Virus record (IMG/VR): IMGVR_UViG_3300021961_000134
Span: 1-54,241 of that record
Length of the DNA stretch: 54,241 nucleotides
Source of the DNA: a virus
Direction: 5' to 3' (one strand)
The notes beneath the pieces were generated by a model. That model made no database searches and was not told where the DNA came from. It saw nothing but the letters and a program-made list of their open reading frames with translations. This document shows positions 1-7,427 of the stretch, one piece after another. Made by a program: the position numbers and the translations under genes. The number at the start of each line of letters is the position of its first letter. Within the stretch, counting starts at the first letter, position 1.

Positions 1-752
1 TCACTGAAGGGATCAGCCTCACTAAAGTCTAGTATGTCATCTGATTCTGATTGTATGTATTCGTTTTCTGCACTTGTTATAGTATCGTAATCTCTAGCAG
101 AATCATAACTAGAATCTGATCTATCTTCATTTTCATTCAATATTCTATATCCATCTTCAGTAAACAAAGGCTCGTCTTTTTCAGATACCAGCTGCACATC
201 TATATAGATATCCTGTGAAAACTCTATTTGTAGGTTATCAATTTCAGCAATACCAGTATTAAACTCTTCGTTACTGTATTCGAATAGCTCTACTCTTAGT
301 TGATAGAATTGTAGGGCACCCATTTGATAGAATACAGGTTCGTGCTCAACAAAGCTAATTGAGTATAGTTTACCATTGAGAGGGAACATTAATAAGTCGC
401 CTTCTCTAGGACGCTCAATATTAAACCTAGTCATTAACTCATTTTCAAACTGTCTTCTTGAAATAGCAAGAAGCATTGTGTCTCTAATTTCTAATCCAAA
501 TTTAGAAATAAAATCGCCTTCACCTTGGAACCCTTCAACGTTGACTATATAGCATGCGATGTCAGCATGCTCAGTATATACCGCTCTGTCCTCTTCGGAG
601 TACAGTTGATCATAACCGTCTTCACTATAATTTTTAGGTAGGTAAGTAAACTCAATTCCATACATCTTAATGGACTCGTGAACGAGATCTTCAATGAGAT
701 TTTGCTCACCAAAGTGAGCCCATTTGTTGAAGTACAGATTTGTAAGTGCCAT
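1..752 (-). CDS. 14: Neck protein gp14 (T4-like), 3' end beyond the window
   Basis: The reading frame starts at the ATG at 752 and runs off the left edge without a stop, so 250 codons are visible. The N-terminus reads MALTNLYFNKWAHFGEQNLI. The body is typical of marine T4-like gp14, with FGLEIRDTMLLAISRRQFE followed by an ERPREGDLL segment. In T4, gp14 and gp13 form the neck that closes the filled head and receives the tail. T4 gp14 is about 256 aa, so little may be missing. The start shares one base with the stop of gp13 (TAATG), which implies translational coupling. The assignment rests on sequence resemblance and on adjacency to gp13. Confidence 0.85.
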   Translation of the reverse strand, partial: MALTNLYFNKWAHFGEQNLIEDLVHESIKMYGIEFTYLPKNYSEDGYDQLYSEEDRAVYTEHADIACYIVNVEGFQGEGDFISKFGLEIRDTMLLAISRRQFENELMTRFNIERPREGDLLMFPLNGKLYSISFVEHEPVFYQMGALQFYQLRVELFEYSNEEFNTGIAEIDNLQIEFSQDIYIDVQLVSEKDEPLFTEDGYRILNENEDRSDSSYDSARDYDTITSAENEYIQSESDDILDFSEADPFS

Positions 753-1492
753 TAGCCTATCATATCCATTACCGGTAGTGAGTAAGAAGAGATCATTTCA
801 CCTTCTAATTTGTCTATCTCTTCCTGTGCTTGCTGGTAAAGTGTTTCACCATTAAATGTAACACCACCAGGAAGCTGCAATCCTGTAAACTTAATTAAGT
901 TCTGACCCCATTGTCTTTTAATTAATGCTGTAGCATATCTTTGTAGCCACCTATCATTCCATACATCCGTATAAGTATCTGGATCTACAATTCGATATGC
1001 CTCAGCTATCAAATATTCTCCAACGTTGACTTTTTCCCAATCCATATCTACATATAATCTATTAACATGTCTATTGTATCTTATAGGCTGTTTACCTACT
1101 AGTATTTCTTCGATCATTCTTATGTTTTGAAAATTCATATAAAATGGTACCAAGTCATATCTAGATAAATCATAAAGATCGTTAAGAGCTATTTGATACC
1201 GAACATTAAATAGATTATTAGTACTAGTGGAATCGCCCACGTCAAATATGTTAATAATCCCAATGATGTTCTCCGGTACTGTTACGTATCTGTTAGTAAT
1301 ATCATCAGCTGTTATTGTTGCTTTATAAAATGTTTTTTCTACACCATCAAAGTGATAGTCTTGATAGTATAACAATGCTTCATCAATTCTATCATCAACC
1401 TGATCATCGTCAACGTTGATTTCCAATACAGGTTTACCTAATCTTCTCAAACAATATTCTTTGAACAGAGTCTTGGATGTAGGTTTAGTCAT
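752..1492 (-). CDS. 13: Neck protein gp13 (T4-like)
   Basis: This 246-aa protein has the N-terminal signature of marine T4-like gp13: LKEYCLRRLG-type residues leading into EINVDDDQVDDRIDEAL and then YYQDYHFDG. With gp14 it forms the neck after DNA packaging. It is shorter than T4 gp13 (about 309 aa), as is usual for the marine branch. It lies between a small structural gene and gp14, with one-base TAATG overlaps at both ends, so it is probably translated from the late transcript starting near 2700. The assignment is by family resemblance and the 13-14 gene order known from T4. Confidence 0.9.
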   Translation of the reverse strand: MTKPTSKTLFKEYCLRRLGKPVLEINVDDDQVDDRIDEALLYYQDYHFDGVEKTFYKATITADDITNRYVTVPENIIGIINIFDVGDSTSTNNLFNVRYQIALNDLYDLSRYDLVPFYMNFQNIRMIEEILVGKQPIRYNRHVNRLYVDMDWEKVNVGEYLIAEAYRIVDPDTYTDVWNDRWLQRYATALIKRQWGQNLIKFTGLQLPGGVTFNGETLYQQAQEEIDKLEGEMISSYSLPVMDMIG

Positions 1493-1956
1493 TACTCGTT
1501 ACCCCAAGCTGTATTTCCATTGGAATATAAAACTTTTAATTCTCTACCTGAACCATCAATTAAAGATCCTGTTACTGTAACATTTGCACCTAGCGTTACA
1601 TCAGCAGCAAATTGATCTGTTAAATAATTTTCGACAGCTTTAGAAGATACTAGAGTTGTTGTGTTTGATAGTTCAGCAACATTGGAAGATACACCAACGT
1701 ACTTTGTATTACTACCACCAGATGTTGTAATAGTTATTCCTGTAGTTTTAACATGATCTATATGACTATTAGCATCAGCAACAAGTGCTTGATTTGCTGT
1801 AAGTGTACCAGGGTATTCTCTACCACCAACCGATATAACAGAACCTTCTTGTCCAATGAACATCTTTGATCCATTGGCAGAAAAAGCTAACTCTCCGTTT
1901 GCTAGACTTGTAGGTACTGCTGTATTACTACTATATTTTACTGTAATTTCTACCAT
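1492..1956 (-). CDS. Small virion structural protein, Mtd-N/fibre-tip-like
   Basis: The product is 154 aa and rich in Thr, Ser, Val and Asn, with no charged helices, as expected of a beta-structured virion protein. Residues around 17-40 read LANGELAFSANGSKMFIGQE, a pattern seen at the N-terminus of phage fibre and major-tropism-determinant-like proteins (a GELA segment followed by a FIG segment). The remainder, with repeated TxTxSG and NxAELSN segments, looks like a fibre shaft. It sits in a late operon with three even smaller proteins upstream and gp13 downstream. The exact role is unknown; a minor capsid, neck-whisker or fibre component is plausible. Confidence 0.6.
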   Translation of the reverse strand: MVEITVKYSSNTAVPTSLANGELAFSANGSKMFIGQEGSVISVGGREYPGTLTANQALVADANSHIDHVKTTGITITTSGGSNTKYVGVSSNVAELSNTTTLVSSKAVENYLTDQFAADVTLGANVTVTGSLIDGSGRELKVLYSNGNTAWGNE

Positions 1957-2120
1957 TAGAATGAACCTCCACTTACTCGTGATCTCTCTTCAACATAGAA
2001 GGTACTATTGGCAGAATTGTATTTTATTACATCTCCATTGGCCAAATCAGTAGTATCAATGTCTCCAAGATCTAGTACTCTATGAGTAACTCTAGTTTGG
2101 ATTTTGATAGTATCACCCAT
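1956..2120 (-). CDS. 54-aa small structural protein
   Basis: A 54-codon frame starts at the ATG at 2120 (MGDTIKIQTRVTHRVLDLGD) and ends at the TAA at 1956-1958. It is joined to both neighbours by one-base TAATG overlaps, which strongly supports it being a real gene despite its size. It ends in RVSGGSF, the same seven residues that end the next upstream gene. It also shares a module of the form LxDxD...L..GDVI.YN...F.V with that gene. Such short modules occur repeated in phage fibre and decoration proteins. The function is unknown; duplication of a fibre or decoration module is the likely origin. Confidence 0.75.
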   Translation of the reverse strand: MGDTIKIQTRVTHRVLDLGDIDTTDLANGDVIKYNSANSTFYVEERSRVSGGSF

Positions 2121-2344
2121 TAAAAACTACCCCCCGAAACTCTATCAGCTTGGAGAACAAACTTTTTAATATCTGCATTCCAAACCAAAATTGATCCAGA
2201 TGTTTTATCTGACATTCTAACATCATCTAATTCTGCTAAATTATTTTGACCAGCAGCAGCGACCGATGGTGTAGCAGAAATAGTTAATGAGTTTAGTCTA
2301 TTATTAAGACTCCTACCAATTCTAAAAGGATTAGGATTTGCCAT
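2120..2344 (-). CDS. 74-aa small structural protein
   Basis: The N-terminus (MANPNPFRIGRSLNNRLNSL) is followed by an alanine/serine linker. The second half, from about residue 36, has the pattern LAELDDVRMSDKTSGSILVW and ends in RVSGGSF. The second half matches the neighbouring 54-aa protein in layout and in its last seven residues, so the two are probably duplicates of one module with different heads. It is flanked by TAATG junctions. The pattern of a D-V pair followed by a GSIL-W strand is common in marine phage fibre and decoration proteins. The precise role is unknown. Confidence 0.6.
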   Translation of the reverse strand: MANPNPFRIGRSLNNRLNSLTISATPSVAAAGQNNLAELDDVRMSDKTSGSILVWNADIKKFVLQADRVSGGSF

Positions 2345-2679
2345 TATTGTGTTACCCTCGGTGTTACTGTTACCAAGCCTTCGACGACTCGTAGTTTAGT
2401 ATTAGCTGAGGTATTGGTCAAAACTAAATCATAAACATATCTACCTTCAGCAAGGTTAGCTGTTTCTGTGAACGTAAGTTCCATAGTTACTGTGCCATTA
2501 CTAGTACCAGTAGTGCAAGTAAATGTAGCTGCAGCATTAGATGTAGAATAATGTTTTCTTACCTGGGCAGCTGCTGTATAATTTGTTAAATCTACACGAT
2601 CACCGTTAGCGTCAGTGACGTCGATGTCGGTGGAGAAGCTAGCTCCTTGATCTATAACTATGTTAGCTTTCTCTGCCAT
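2344..2679 (-). CDS. 111-aa structural protein, Ig-like/BppU-N-like beta sandwich
   Basis: The protein is rich in Thr, Val and Asn with alternating hydrophobic residues. It begins MAEKANIVIDQGASFSTDID, followed by an LTNYTAAAQVRK segment, and later contains EGRYVYDLVLT. The order (strand, DLTGY-like turn, A-x-QVRK strand, then an LxxGRYxYDLxL hairpin) is that of the small beta-sandwich domain at the N-terminus of many phage baseplate or fibre proteins. It is the first gene of the leftward neck operon. An AGGAGC-type ribosome binding site lies just upstream of its ATG, and a late promoter lies 26 bases before the gene. The function is inferred only as structural. Confidence 0.6.
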   Translation of the reverse strand: MAEKANIVIDQGASFSTDIDVTDANGDRVDLTNYTAAAQVRKHYSTSNAAATFTCTTGTSNGTVTMELTFTETANLAEGRYVYDLVLTNTSANTKLRVVEGLVTVTPRVTQ

Positions 2680-2696
2680 TATATGCTCCTAGGTAT

Positions 2697-2704
2697 TATA
2701 AATA
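2697..2704 (+). promoter_or_regulatory. T4-type late promoter (TATAAATA) for the rightward accessory island
   Basis: A perfect match to the T4 late -10 element lies 32 bases upstream of the ATG at 2736, in the only gap between two divergent gene sets. It forms one half of a 16-bp palindrome with the opposite-strand promoter next to it. A start site about six bases downstream would give a leader of roughly 25 nt. Confidence 0.75.
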
Positions 2705-2712
2705 TATTTATA
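2705..2712 (-). promoter_or_regulatory. T4-type late promoter (TATAAATA) for the leftward neck operon
   Basis: On the minus strand this is a perfect TATAAATA, directly abutting the rightward copy. It lies about 26-33 bases upstream of the start codon at 2679 and would drive the four small structural genes, gp13 and gp14. The two promoters cannot both be occupied at once because their -10 elements touch. Confidence 0.75.
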
Positions 2713-2735
2713 CATTACAATATTTGGTGGTAATC

Positions 2736-3320
2736 ATGTCAAAATTAAGTGAGCTCAGACTACACGCACGTAATAGAAAACTCCCAACAGCTGCATGTAT
2801 TGGCAGACTAGAACCACAATTCATATCCTATAACCTATTTATCTATGATAGTCTAAAGGGTGATCGTTCTAATTACACTGGGATGAAGACAGCAGAAGAG
2901 AGACACGAACATGCTGTAGCTGGTGTTAGTACTGGTGAAGATGTGTACAAGTTAGGTGATTTTTATAATCAAATTCACACATCTAAAATACAAATAAACG
3001 AAAATGATCTAAAAATTAAACTGCATAATACAAGATATGCAATTCTAGATTCTGGACATGATCTAGAATATCACATGGATCCACCAAACATATATAATAT
3101 TATAATTCCTTTATCAGATCCAATCACATTTAAGGCTCAAGTACCACATTTAAAGGGGGATGAGATTGATTGTGTTGATATAGAAATAGGTCAAATATAT
3201 TTTGTTAATCCTAGTTATATGCATATGACTAGCCATCTGTCCGATGAACCCAGAGTAGCTATCTTAGCTAACTTTAATTACAATGAGGAAATTTATGACA
3301 CCATTAGAGGGCTACTATGA
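2736..3320 (+). CDS. 2OG-Fe(II) oxygenase-like (aspartyl/asparaginyl hydroxylase-like) protein
   Basis: The chosen start is the ATG at 2736, preceded by GGTGG at a good distance, giving 194 aa; an in-frame TTG lies 12 bases upstream. A double-stranded beta-helix iron site is visible: H113-M-D115 in the segment EYHMDPPNIYNIIIPL, a distal histidine (H163 or H167) in YMHMTSHLSDEPRVAI, and R173 as the likely 2-oxoglutarate ligand. This layout is that of Asp/Asn beta-hydroxylase-like and related oxygenases. It is the first gene of the rightward island and overlaps the next gene by 26 bases. The substrate is unknown. The fold is fairly well supported; activity is inferred. Confidence 0.65.
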   Translation: MSKLSELRLHARNRKLPTAACIGRLEPQFISYNLFIYDSLKGDRSNYTGMKTAEERHEHAVAGVSTGEDVYKLGDFYNQIHTSKIQINENDLKIKLHNTRYAILDSGHDLEYHMDPPNIYNIIIPLSDPITFKAQVPHLKGDEIDCVDIEIGQIYFVNPSYMHMTSHLSDEPRVAILANFNYNEEIYDTIRGLL

Positions 3321-4224
3321 ACTTGATCCTGAGGACAATCATTTTACTGATGTCACAGCAGATGTAACTCATAGATGTAATATGGCTTGTGGGAATTGTT
3401 ATATTCCTAACAGAGACATACCAGATATGGATACTGATAAACTCATAGAGTGTATCAGCAAGTTCCCTAAAAAAACAATGATAAGAATAATGGGTGCAGA
3501 GCCTACTGTAAGAGAAGATCTGCCAGACATTATTAAGAGAATTAGAGCATCTGGTCACAGATGCACTTTGCTAACTAATGGTTTAAGATTAGCAAGTAAC
3601 AGATATGTTCAGAGATTAAAGGAAGTTAAACTATCTCATATTTATATTAGTCTCAATGGTGTCGATAATGATGACTGGTATGAACAGATAGATGAACTTA
3701 GATGTGCTAAAACTAAAATGTTAGCTGTTGATAATATTGCTAGAAATAAATTTATTGTGGACACTGGTACTATTGTTGTTAAAGGAATAAATGATGAGGC
3801 CCCTGGAAGATTGGTCAGTGTGCTTAAACAAAAGGGAATAGATAACGCTCTTCTTAGAATAAAAAACGTAGGTCAATATGGTGACCATATGGTAGATTCT
3901 AACAACAATTATAGTCTTGATGGTCTAATAGAGTTATGTGCAAAACAATTTGGTATTTCTGTTGACTATATTAACTCTTTCAGAGATCATCCTATATACG
4001 GAGAGTATGTGGAAACTGATACGTTTATATTCCCAATAGATCCAAACTCTAAAGGCAAATGGATGCATAGAAGTGGGTATTGGGTCAAGATTACTGATTG
4101 GGATAGTGATCATGGTAATAAGCCCTATCCTTGGATGGGACAAAAGCGTAGAGGTAGAATAACAGAGGACTTCAAAATTGCTCCTCTCTCTGCTCATTTG
4201 GTGGCTAATTTAGGTGGTTATTAA
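3295..4224 (+). CDS. Radical SAM enzyme
   Basis: The cluster motif C28-x3-C32-x2-C35 (RCNMACGNCYIPNR) binds a [4Fe-4S] cluster and S-adenosylmethionine in this superfamily. A GAEP segment at about residues 67-70 corresponds to the usual GGEP motif, and LLTNG and IYISLNG follow at the expected strands. The start at 3295 is preferred because GAGG lies seven bases upstream; an ATG at 3283 would add four residues. The 309-aa protein has no cysteine-rich SPASM tail, so only one cluster is expected. It resembles MoaA-type core enzymes. Proteins of this kind are seen in marine T4-like phages without known substrates. The gene sits between an oxygenase and glycosyltransferases, suggesting a modification role. 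Confidence 0.85.
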   Translation: MTPLEGYYELDPEDNHFTDVTADVTHRCNMACGNCYIPNRDIPDMDTDKLIECISKFPKKTMIRIMGAEPTVREDLPDIIKRIRASGHRCTLLTNGLRLASNRYVQRLKEVKLSHIYISLNGVDNDDWYEQIDELRCAKTKMLAVDNIARNKFIVDTGTIVVKGINDEAPGRLVSVLKQKGIDNALLRIKNVGQYGDHMVDSNNNYSLDGLIELCAKQFGISVDYINSFRDHPIYGEYVETDTFIFPIDPNSKGKWMHRSGYWVKITDWDSDHGNKPYPWMGQKRRGRITEDFKIAPLSAHLVANLGGY

Positions 4225-4673
4225 TGGAAGAAGATCAAGAAGAACCAACAATTGAAGTTCCTGTAGATACACCAATTCCTTCCTACTTCGAAAGACCAGA
4301 CAAAGAGTACGAAGCTGTACGGATACTATTCAACCCTAGAAAATATAAGTATTTTATTAAGACTGTATATGAAGACACTTATCAGGCATACTTAAATCCT
4401 TATGATTTTAAAACAAGATCTAGAATTAAATTTGAATATAATGAAGTTTCAAAACTATTTGTTATACATAAAAGTTTTAGTGGGTTTCAAGGGCACACAT
4501 CACCAATAATGGATTCTACATCACTGATGGTAGATAATTTTACTGTGGTTGATTATATGTGGTGTAAGGAATGGTTTCCGTTAACATTATTATATGATGA
4601 AAGTAAAACTGAGGAAAAGGTAGATGAATATCTAACTATTACTAGGAAATGGATTAATGACGGACCCAATTAA
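4224..4673 (+). CDS. Unknown 149-aa protein in the modification island
   Basis: I do not recognise this protein. It has an acidic N-terminus (MEEDQEEPTIEVPVDTPIP), then a mixed segment rich in Tyr, Phe and Lys (YEAVRILFNPRKYKYFIKT) and a Trp-containing middle (VDYMWCKEWFPLTLL). No signal peptide or membrane segment is visible. It starts at a TAATG overlap with the radical SAM gene and ends 17 bases inside the next gene, so it is co-translated with enzymes. An accessory or substrate-binding partner of the radical SAM enzyme is possible, purely from position. Confidence 0.6.
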   Translation: MEEDQEEPTIEVPVDTPIPSYFERPDKEYEAVRILFNPRKYKYFIKTVYEDTYQAYLNPYDFKTRSRIKFEYNEVSKLFVIHKSFSGFQGHTSPIMDSTSLMVDNFTVVDYMWCKEWFPLTLLYDESKTEEKVDEYLTITRKWINDGPN

Positions 4674-5403
4674 TGTATATTTAATAAAGACAACCCATTC
4701 AGAAACTCCCCTTAGAGTTGAGGTGGATGTTCAAGATTATTATACTGATACTCATGTATATACATTATGTTCGCATGTCGATAGAAGTTTAAAAGCGAGA
4801 AAAGGATTTAATCTACTAACAAATGATACATTAGTTATGAGACCAGACGTTAAAATTATTAACGTAGGTCACCTAGATCTTTGGGGCTGGTGGAATAAAA
4901 TGTATCTGTTCAGTAAAGAAGTTAGTGGTGATGGGATCAATATATATTTTGATCTCGATCTAAAAATACAAAGAGATATAACCTGGGTTACAGATTTTTG
5001 TTTAGATGATAAAATTACCATGTTGTATTCTTATTGGAAACCTATCGACTGGGAACAAACTGCATACAAGGTATCTAATTACGACCCTAGTTTTAAGTAT
5101 TCAACATTAACTAATTCTTCATTCATGATGTGGAAGGGTAAACAATTTCATTACATATGGGAAGAATACAGTAAAGATCCAGATAAGTTTATGATAGAGT
5201 TCAGAGGTAACGATGACTATATGAACAGATTCCATAGAGATGTCATTAAAGTAATGCCTCGAGGTTTTGCTCACTCGACATTTTACGGTGCAGAAGCTGG
5301 ATCAGAATTCTTCCCTAGAGATAAAGATCCTTATAAAGAAAGACCTCAGTATCATTTAAATTTATTAAATGGATTAGGTAAGCCAAACAAAGTGAGGCAA
5401 TAA
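4657..5403 (+). CDS. GT-A type glycosyltransferase (1 of 4)
   Basis: This 248-aa protein carries the metal-binding DxD motif of GT-A glycosyltransferases at residues 99-101 (INIYFDLDLKIQ). It is preceded at about residues 76-86 by a WGWWNKMYLF segment that is shared, in variant form, with the next two genes. No membrane segment is visible, so it should act in the cytoplasm on a nucleotide sugar. It begins inside the preceding unknown gene (17-base overlap) with AGGAAA upstream. The sugar donor and acceptor cannot be read from sequence. Candidate acceptors are phage virion proteins, DNA bases or host surface glycans. Confidence 0.7.
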   Translation: MTDPINVYLIKTTHSETPLRVEVDVQDYYTDTHVYTLCSHVDRSLKARKGFNLLTNDTLVMRPDVKIINVGHLDLWGWWNKMYLFSKEVSGDGINIYFDLDLKIQRDITWVTDFCLDDKITMLYSYWKPIDWEQTAYKVSNYDPSFKYSTLTNSSFMMWKGKQFHYIWEEYSKDPDKFMIEFRGNDDYMNRFHRDVIKVMPRGFAHSTFYGAEAGSEFFPRDKDPYKERPQYHLNLLNGLGKPNKVRQ

Positions 5404-5404
5404 C

Positions 5405-6172
5405 ATGAAAATAAATTTATTGACTATGAAATGGGGCACTAAGTTTCAAGCAGATTATCCAAATTTAATACATCGGATGGCCAAGAGATGGATGCCTGAA
5501 TATGTTGAGTTAGAGTCATATTGTATGACTGATGATGGTACTGGTTTGGATAAAGATATAAAGGTTGTTGAATGTACTGAAAAATGGTTGTGGGATGATA
5601 TAACTAATAATGACCAATGGTTCTTTTGGGACGGTATTAAGATGTCGTTATTTGCACCACAACTTTGTGGTATTGAAGGTAGAATATTATTTTCAGATTT
5701 AGATAATTTGTTTATAGGACCATTGGATAGAGTAGTAAATACTCAACCTCCAGCTATGATACCATGTGATTGGATGCCTCCATGGCACCTAGGAATGCAT
5801 CAAGGCAATTACTTTCTTACTATGATGTTTAATGCTAGTTTAATTTATGTGGACAATACTCATCCTATAACTAATGAGATATGGGAACACTTCACTAAAA
5901 ACTACAAAAAAGCGAAAGGTTCTTTATATAGTGCTGACGCATATTTGTGGAGATGCTGGAGACATAAAATAACTGGGTATCCTAAAGGCACAGTTTATGC
6001 ATATAACAGAGGTGCTGCATATCCAGACAACTTCTCTTTAAGAGGATACGACTCGAAGTACATATACAGACCAGATCATAGTGTATGTATTTTTATGGAA
6101 GAACACGAACCGGATCCGCTTGATATAAAGGAAGGTTGGGTTTATGAAGAATGGAGTCAATACTTTAAATGA
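5405..6172 (+). CDS. GT-A type glycosyltransferase (2 of 4)
   Basis: This 255-aa protein has a DxD motif at residues 98-100 (RILFSDLDNLFIGPLD). A Trp-rich segment before it (QWFFWDGIKMSLFAP) aligns with the corresponding segments of the flanking glycosyltransferases. The later HLGMHQGNYFLTMMFNAS region and the TGYPKGTVYAYNRG segment fit acceptor-side loops of this fold. It starts one base after the stop of the first glycosyltransferase and overlaps the third by an ATGA junction. The three genes are therefore one translation unit and probably arose by tandem duplication followed by strong divergence. Confidence 0.7.
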   Translation: MKINLLTMKWGTKFQADYPNLIHRMAKRWMPEYVELESYCMTDDGTGLDKDIKVVECTEKWLWDDITNNDQWFFWDGIKMSLFAPQLCGIEGRILFSDLDNLFIGPLDRVVNTQPPAMIPCDWMPPWHLGMHQGNYFLTMMFNASLIYVDNTHPITNEIWEHFTKNYKKAKGSLYSADAYLWRCWRHKITGYPKGTVYAYNRGAAYPDNFSLRGYDSKYIYRPDHSVCIFMEEHEPDPLDIKEGWVYEEWSQYFK

Positions 6173-6819
6173 TTGTATGTATGAAGATTGGAGAAGGATA
6201 TGGTTCTAGATATGTAAACCAATTATATAAACAAGTTAAAGATTTTGATGAGGTTCTTTGTTTCACAGATGATCCTGAGGGACTAAAGCATGAGATAAAA
6301 GTTCATAAAGTAGATAGTTGGTGTACAGAAAGACTTTGGTGGAACAAAGTTATGTTATTTGAACCTGGCCTTTTTAAGGAAAAAGTCGTCTACGTTGATC
6401 TAGATTCGTTCATACATGATAGTCCCCGTCACGTTCTTAATCATGCTAATGAAAAATTGATACTATTAAAAACACATTGGTTTTCACCAGATACAAGAGA
6501 AAAAATACATATGTGTGATGTCAATTCATCAGTTATGGTAATAGGTCCACAAGGCTCTGAGCCATTATACAGAGAATGGTATGATAATAAAGTTAAACTT
6601 TTCAAATCGTTTTACGGTTTAGATCATTGGATATACAGAAGACACAGAAGTAATATAGATTATTTTCCTTCCGGAGTAGCATATTCTTACAGGTATGGTA
6701 ATCAATACCCAGATGACATAGATGAATTTAAAATAAGGACAGAAATTCCTATTACAGTATTAGATGACATCGTTGAAAAGGATAAAGCTATTGATAAATT
6801 ATGGAGAACCAAACAATGA
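6169..6819 (+). CDS. GT-A type glycosyltransferase (3 of 4)
   Basis: This 216-aa protein has a DxD motif at residues 77-79 (KVVYVDLDSFIHDS) and, before it, RLWWNKVMLFEPG, the clearest form of the WW-x-K-x-x-LF motif shared by this tandem trio. The C-terminal half contains GLDHWIYRRHRSNIDYFPSG, similar in layout to the end of the second copy. It starts at an ATGA overlap with its upstream neighbour and ends in another ATGA overlap with the methyltransferase-like gene. It is slightly shorter than its paralogues but not obviously truncated. The sugar and acceptor are unknown. Confidence 0.7.
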   Translation: MIVCMKIGEGYGSRYVNQLYKQVKDFDEVLCFTDDPEGLKHEIKVHKVDSWCTERLWWNKVMLFEPGLFKEKVVYVDLDSFIHDSPRHVLNHANEKLILLKTHWFSPDTREKIHMCDVNSSVMVIGPQGSEPLYREWYDNKVKLFKSFYGLDHWIYRRHRSNIDYFPSGVAYSYRYGNQYPDDIDEFKIRTEIPITVLDDIVEKDKAIDKLWRTKQ

Positions 6820-7427
6820 TTCATCCAGCACTAGATGAAATATACAGATTGTGGCACAGAGGTCTTGGATATGTTGCTGATAAACACGTGTACAAATTTA
6901 AAGATTTCAGTGAAAGTATTTTTGATACTCAAATTCAAAGCAAGGCTTGGTTGTGCCATTCTCTGAATAAATCAAAAGACAGAGAAATAAAACAAGTAGA
7001 AATCTTAGCAGGATGGTATGGAGTTGTTTCAATACCTATGATAATGTATACATTTGGTAGAGATGTAAAGATTAATATTTATGATGTAGATGAATGCACA
7101 CATGACATATCCAAATTTATGTTTGAAAACTATCAAAATGTAAATGTGTACCACAAGGATGTTGTATTTGATAATCTGGAATTAGAAGGTGATACAATCA
7201 TTAATAGTTCATGTGAACATATGTATGACATGTCAGACCTTGTAAATGCTAATAGAGGTAAGTTATTTGTACTTCAAAGCAACAATAACAGAAACGTAAA
7301 ATGGCTTCATATAAATTGCGTAGATACCTGTGAAGAGCTGATCGAACAAGCAGATATTAAAAATGTTTTGTATAAAGAAGCTACAAATATATATGGAAAC
7401 AAAAGAATGATGGTAATTGGAACATGA
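6816..7427 (+). CDS. Class I SAM-dependent methyltransferase-like protein
   Basis: The start at 6816 is preferred: it forms an ATGA overlap with the previous stop and has GGAG nine bases upstream, whereas the ATG at 6801 lies inside the upstream gene without a clear site. The 203-aa product has a Rossmann-like pattern. The glycine loop is QVEILAGWYGVVSIPM (G66-W-Y-G69), an acidic strand end follows (INIYDVDE, D90/D92), and later comes DTIINSSCEHMYDM in the position of the catalytic strand. These fit a class I methyltransferase, but the acceptor is unknown. It follows three glycosyltransferases, so sugar methylation is a reasonable guess. Confidence 0.55.
   Translation: MIHPALDEIYRLWHRGLGYVADKHVYKFKDFSESIFDTQIQSKAWLCHSLNKSKDREIKQVEILAGWYGVVSIPMIMYTFGRDVKINIYDVDECTHDISKFMFENYQNVNVYHKDVVFDNLELEGDTIINSSCEHMYDMSDLVNANRGKLFVLQSNNNRNVKWLHINCVDTCEELIEQADIKNVLYKEATNIYGNKRMMVIGT

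Noticed and set aside
3639-3646. Perfect TATAAATA on the minus strand inside the radical SAM gene
   Set aside because: It would transcribe antisense to two genes before reaching the neck operon, which has its own promoter. In AT-rich DNA a chance match is likely.
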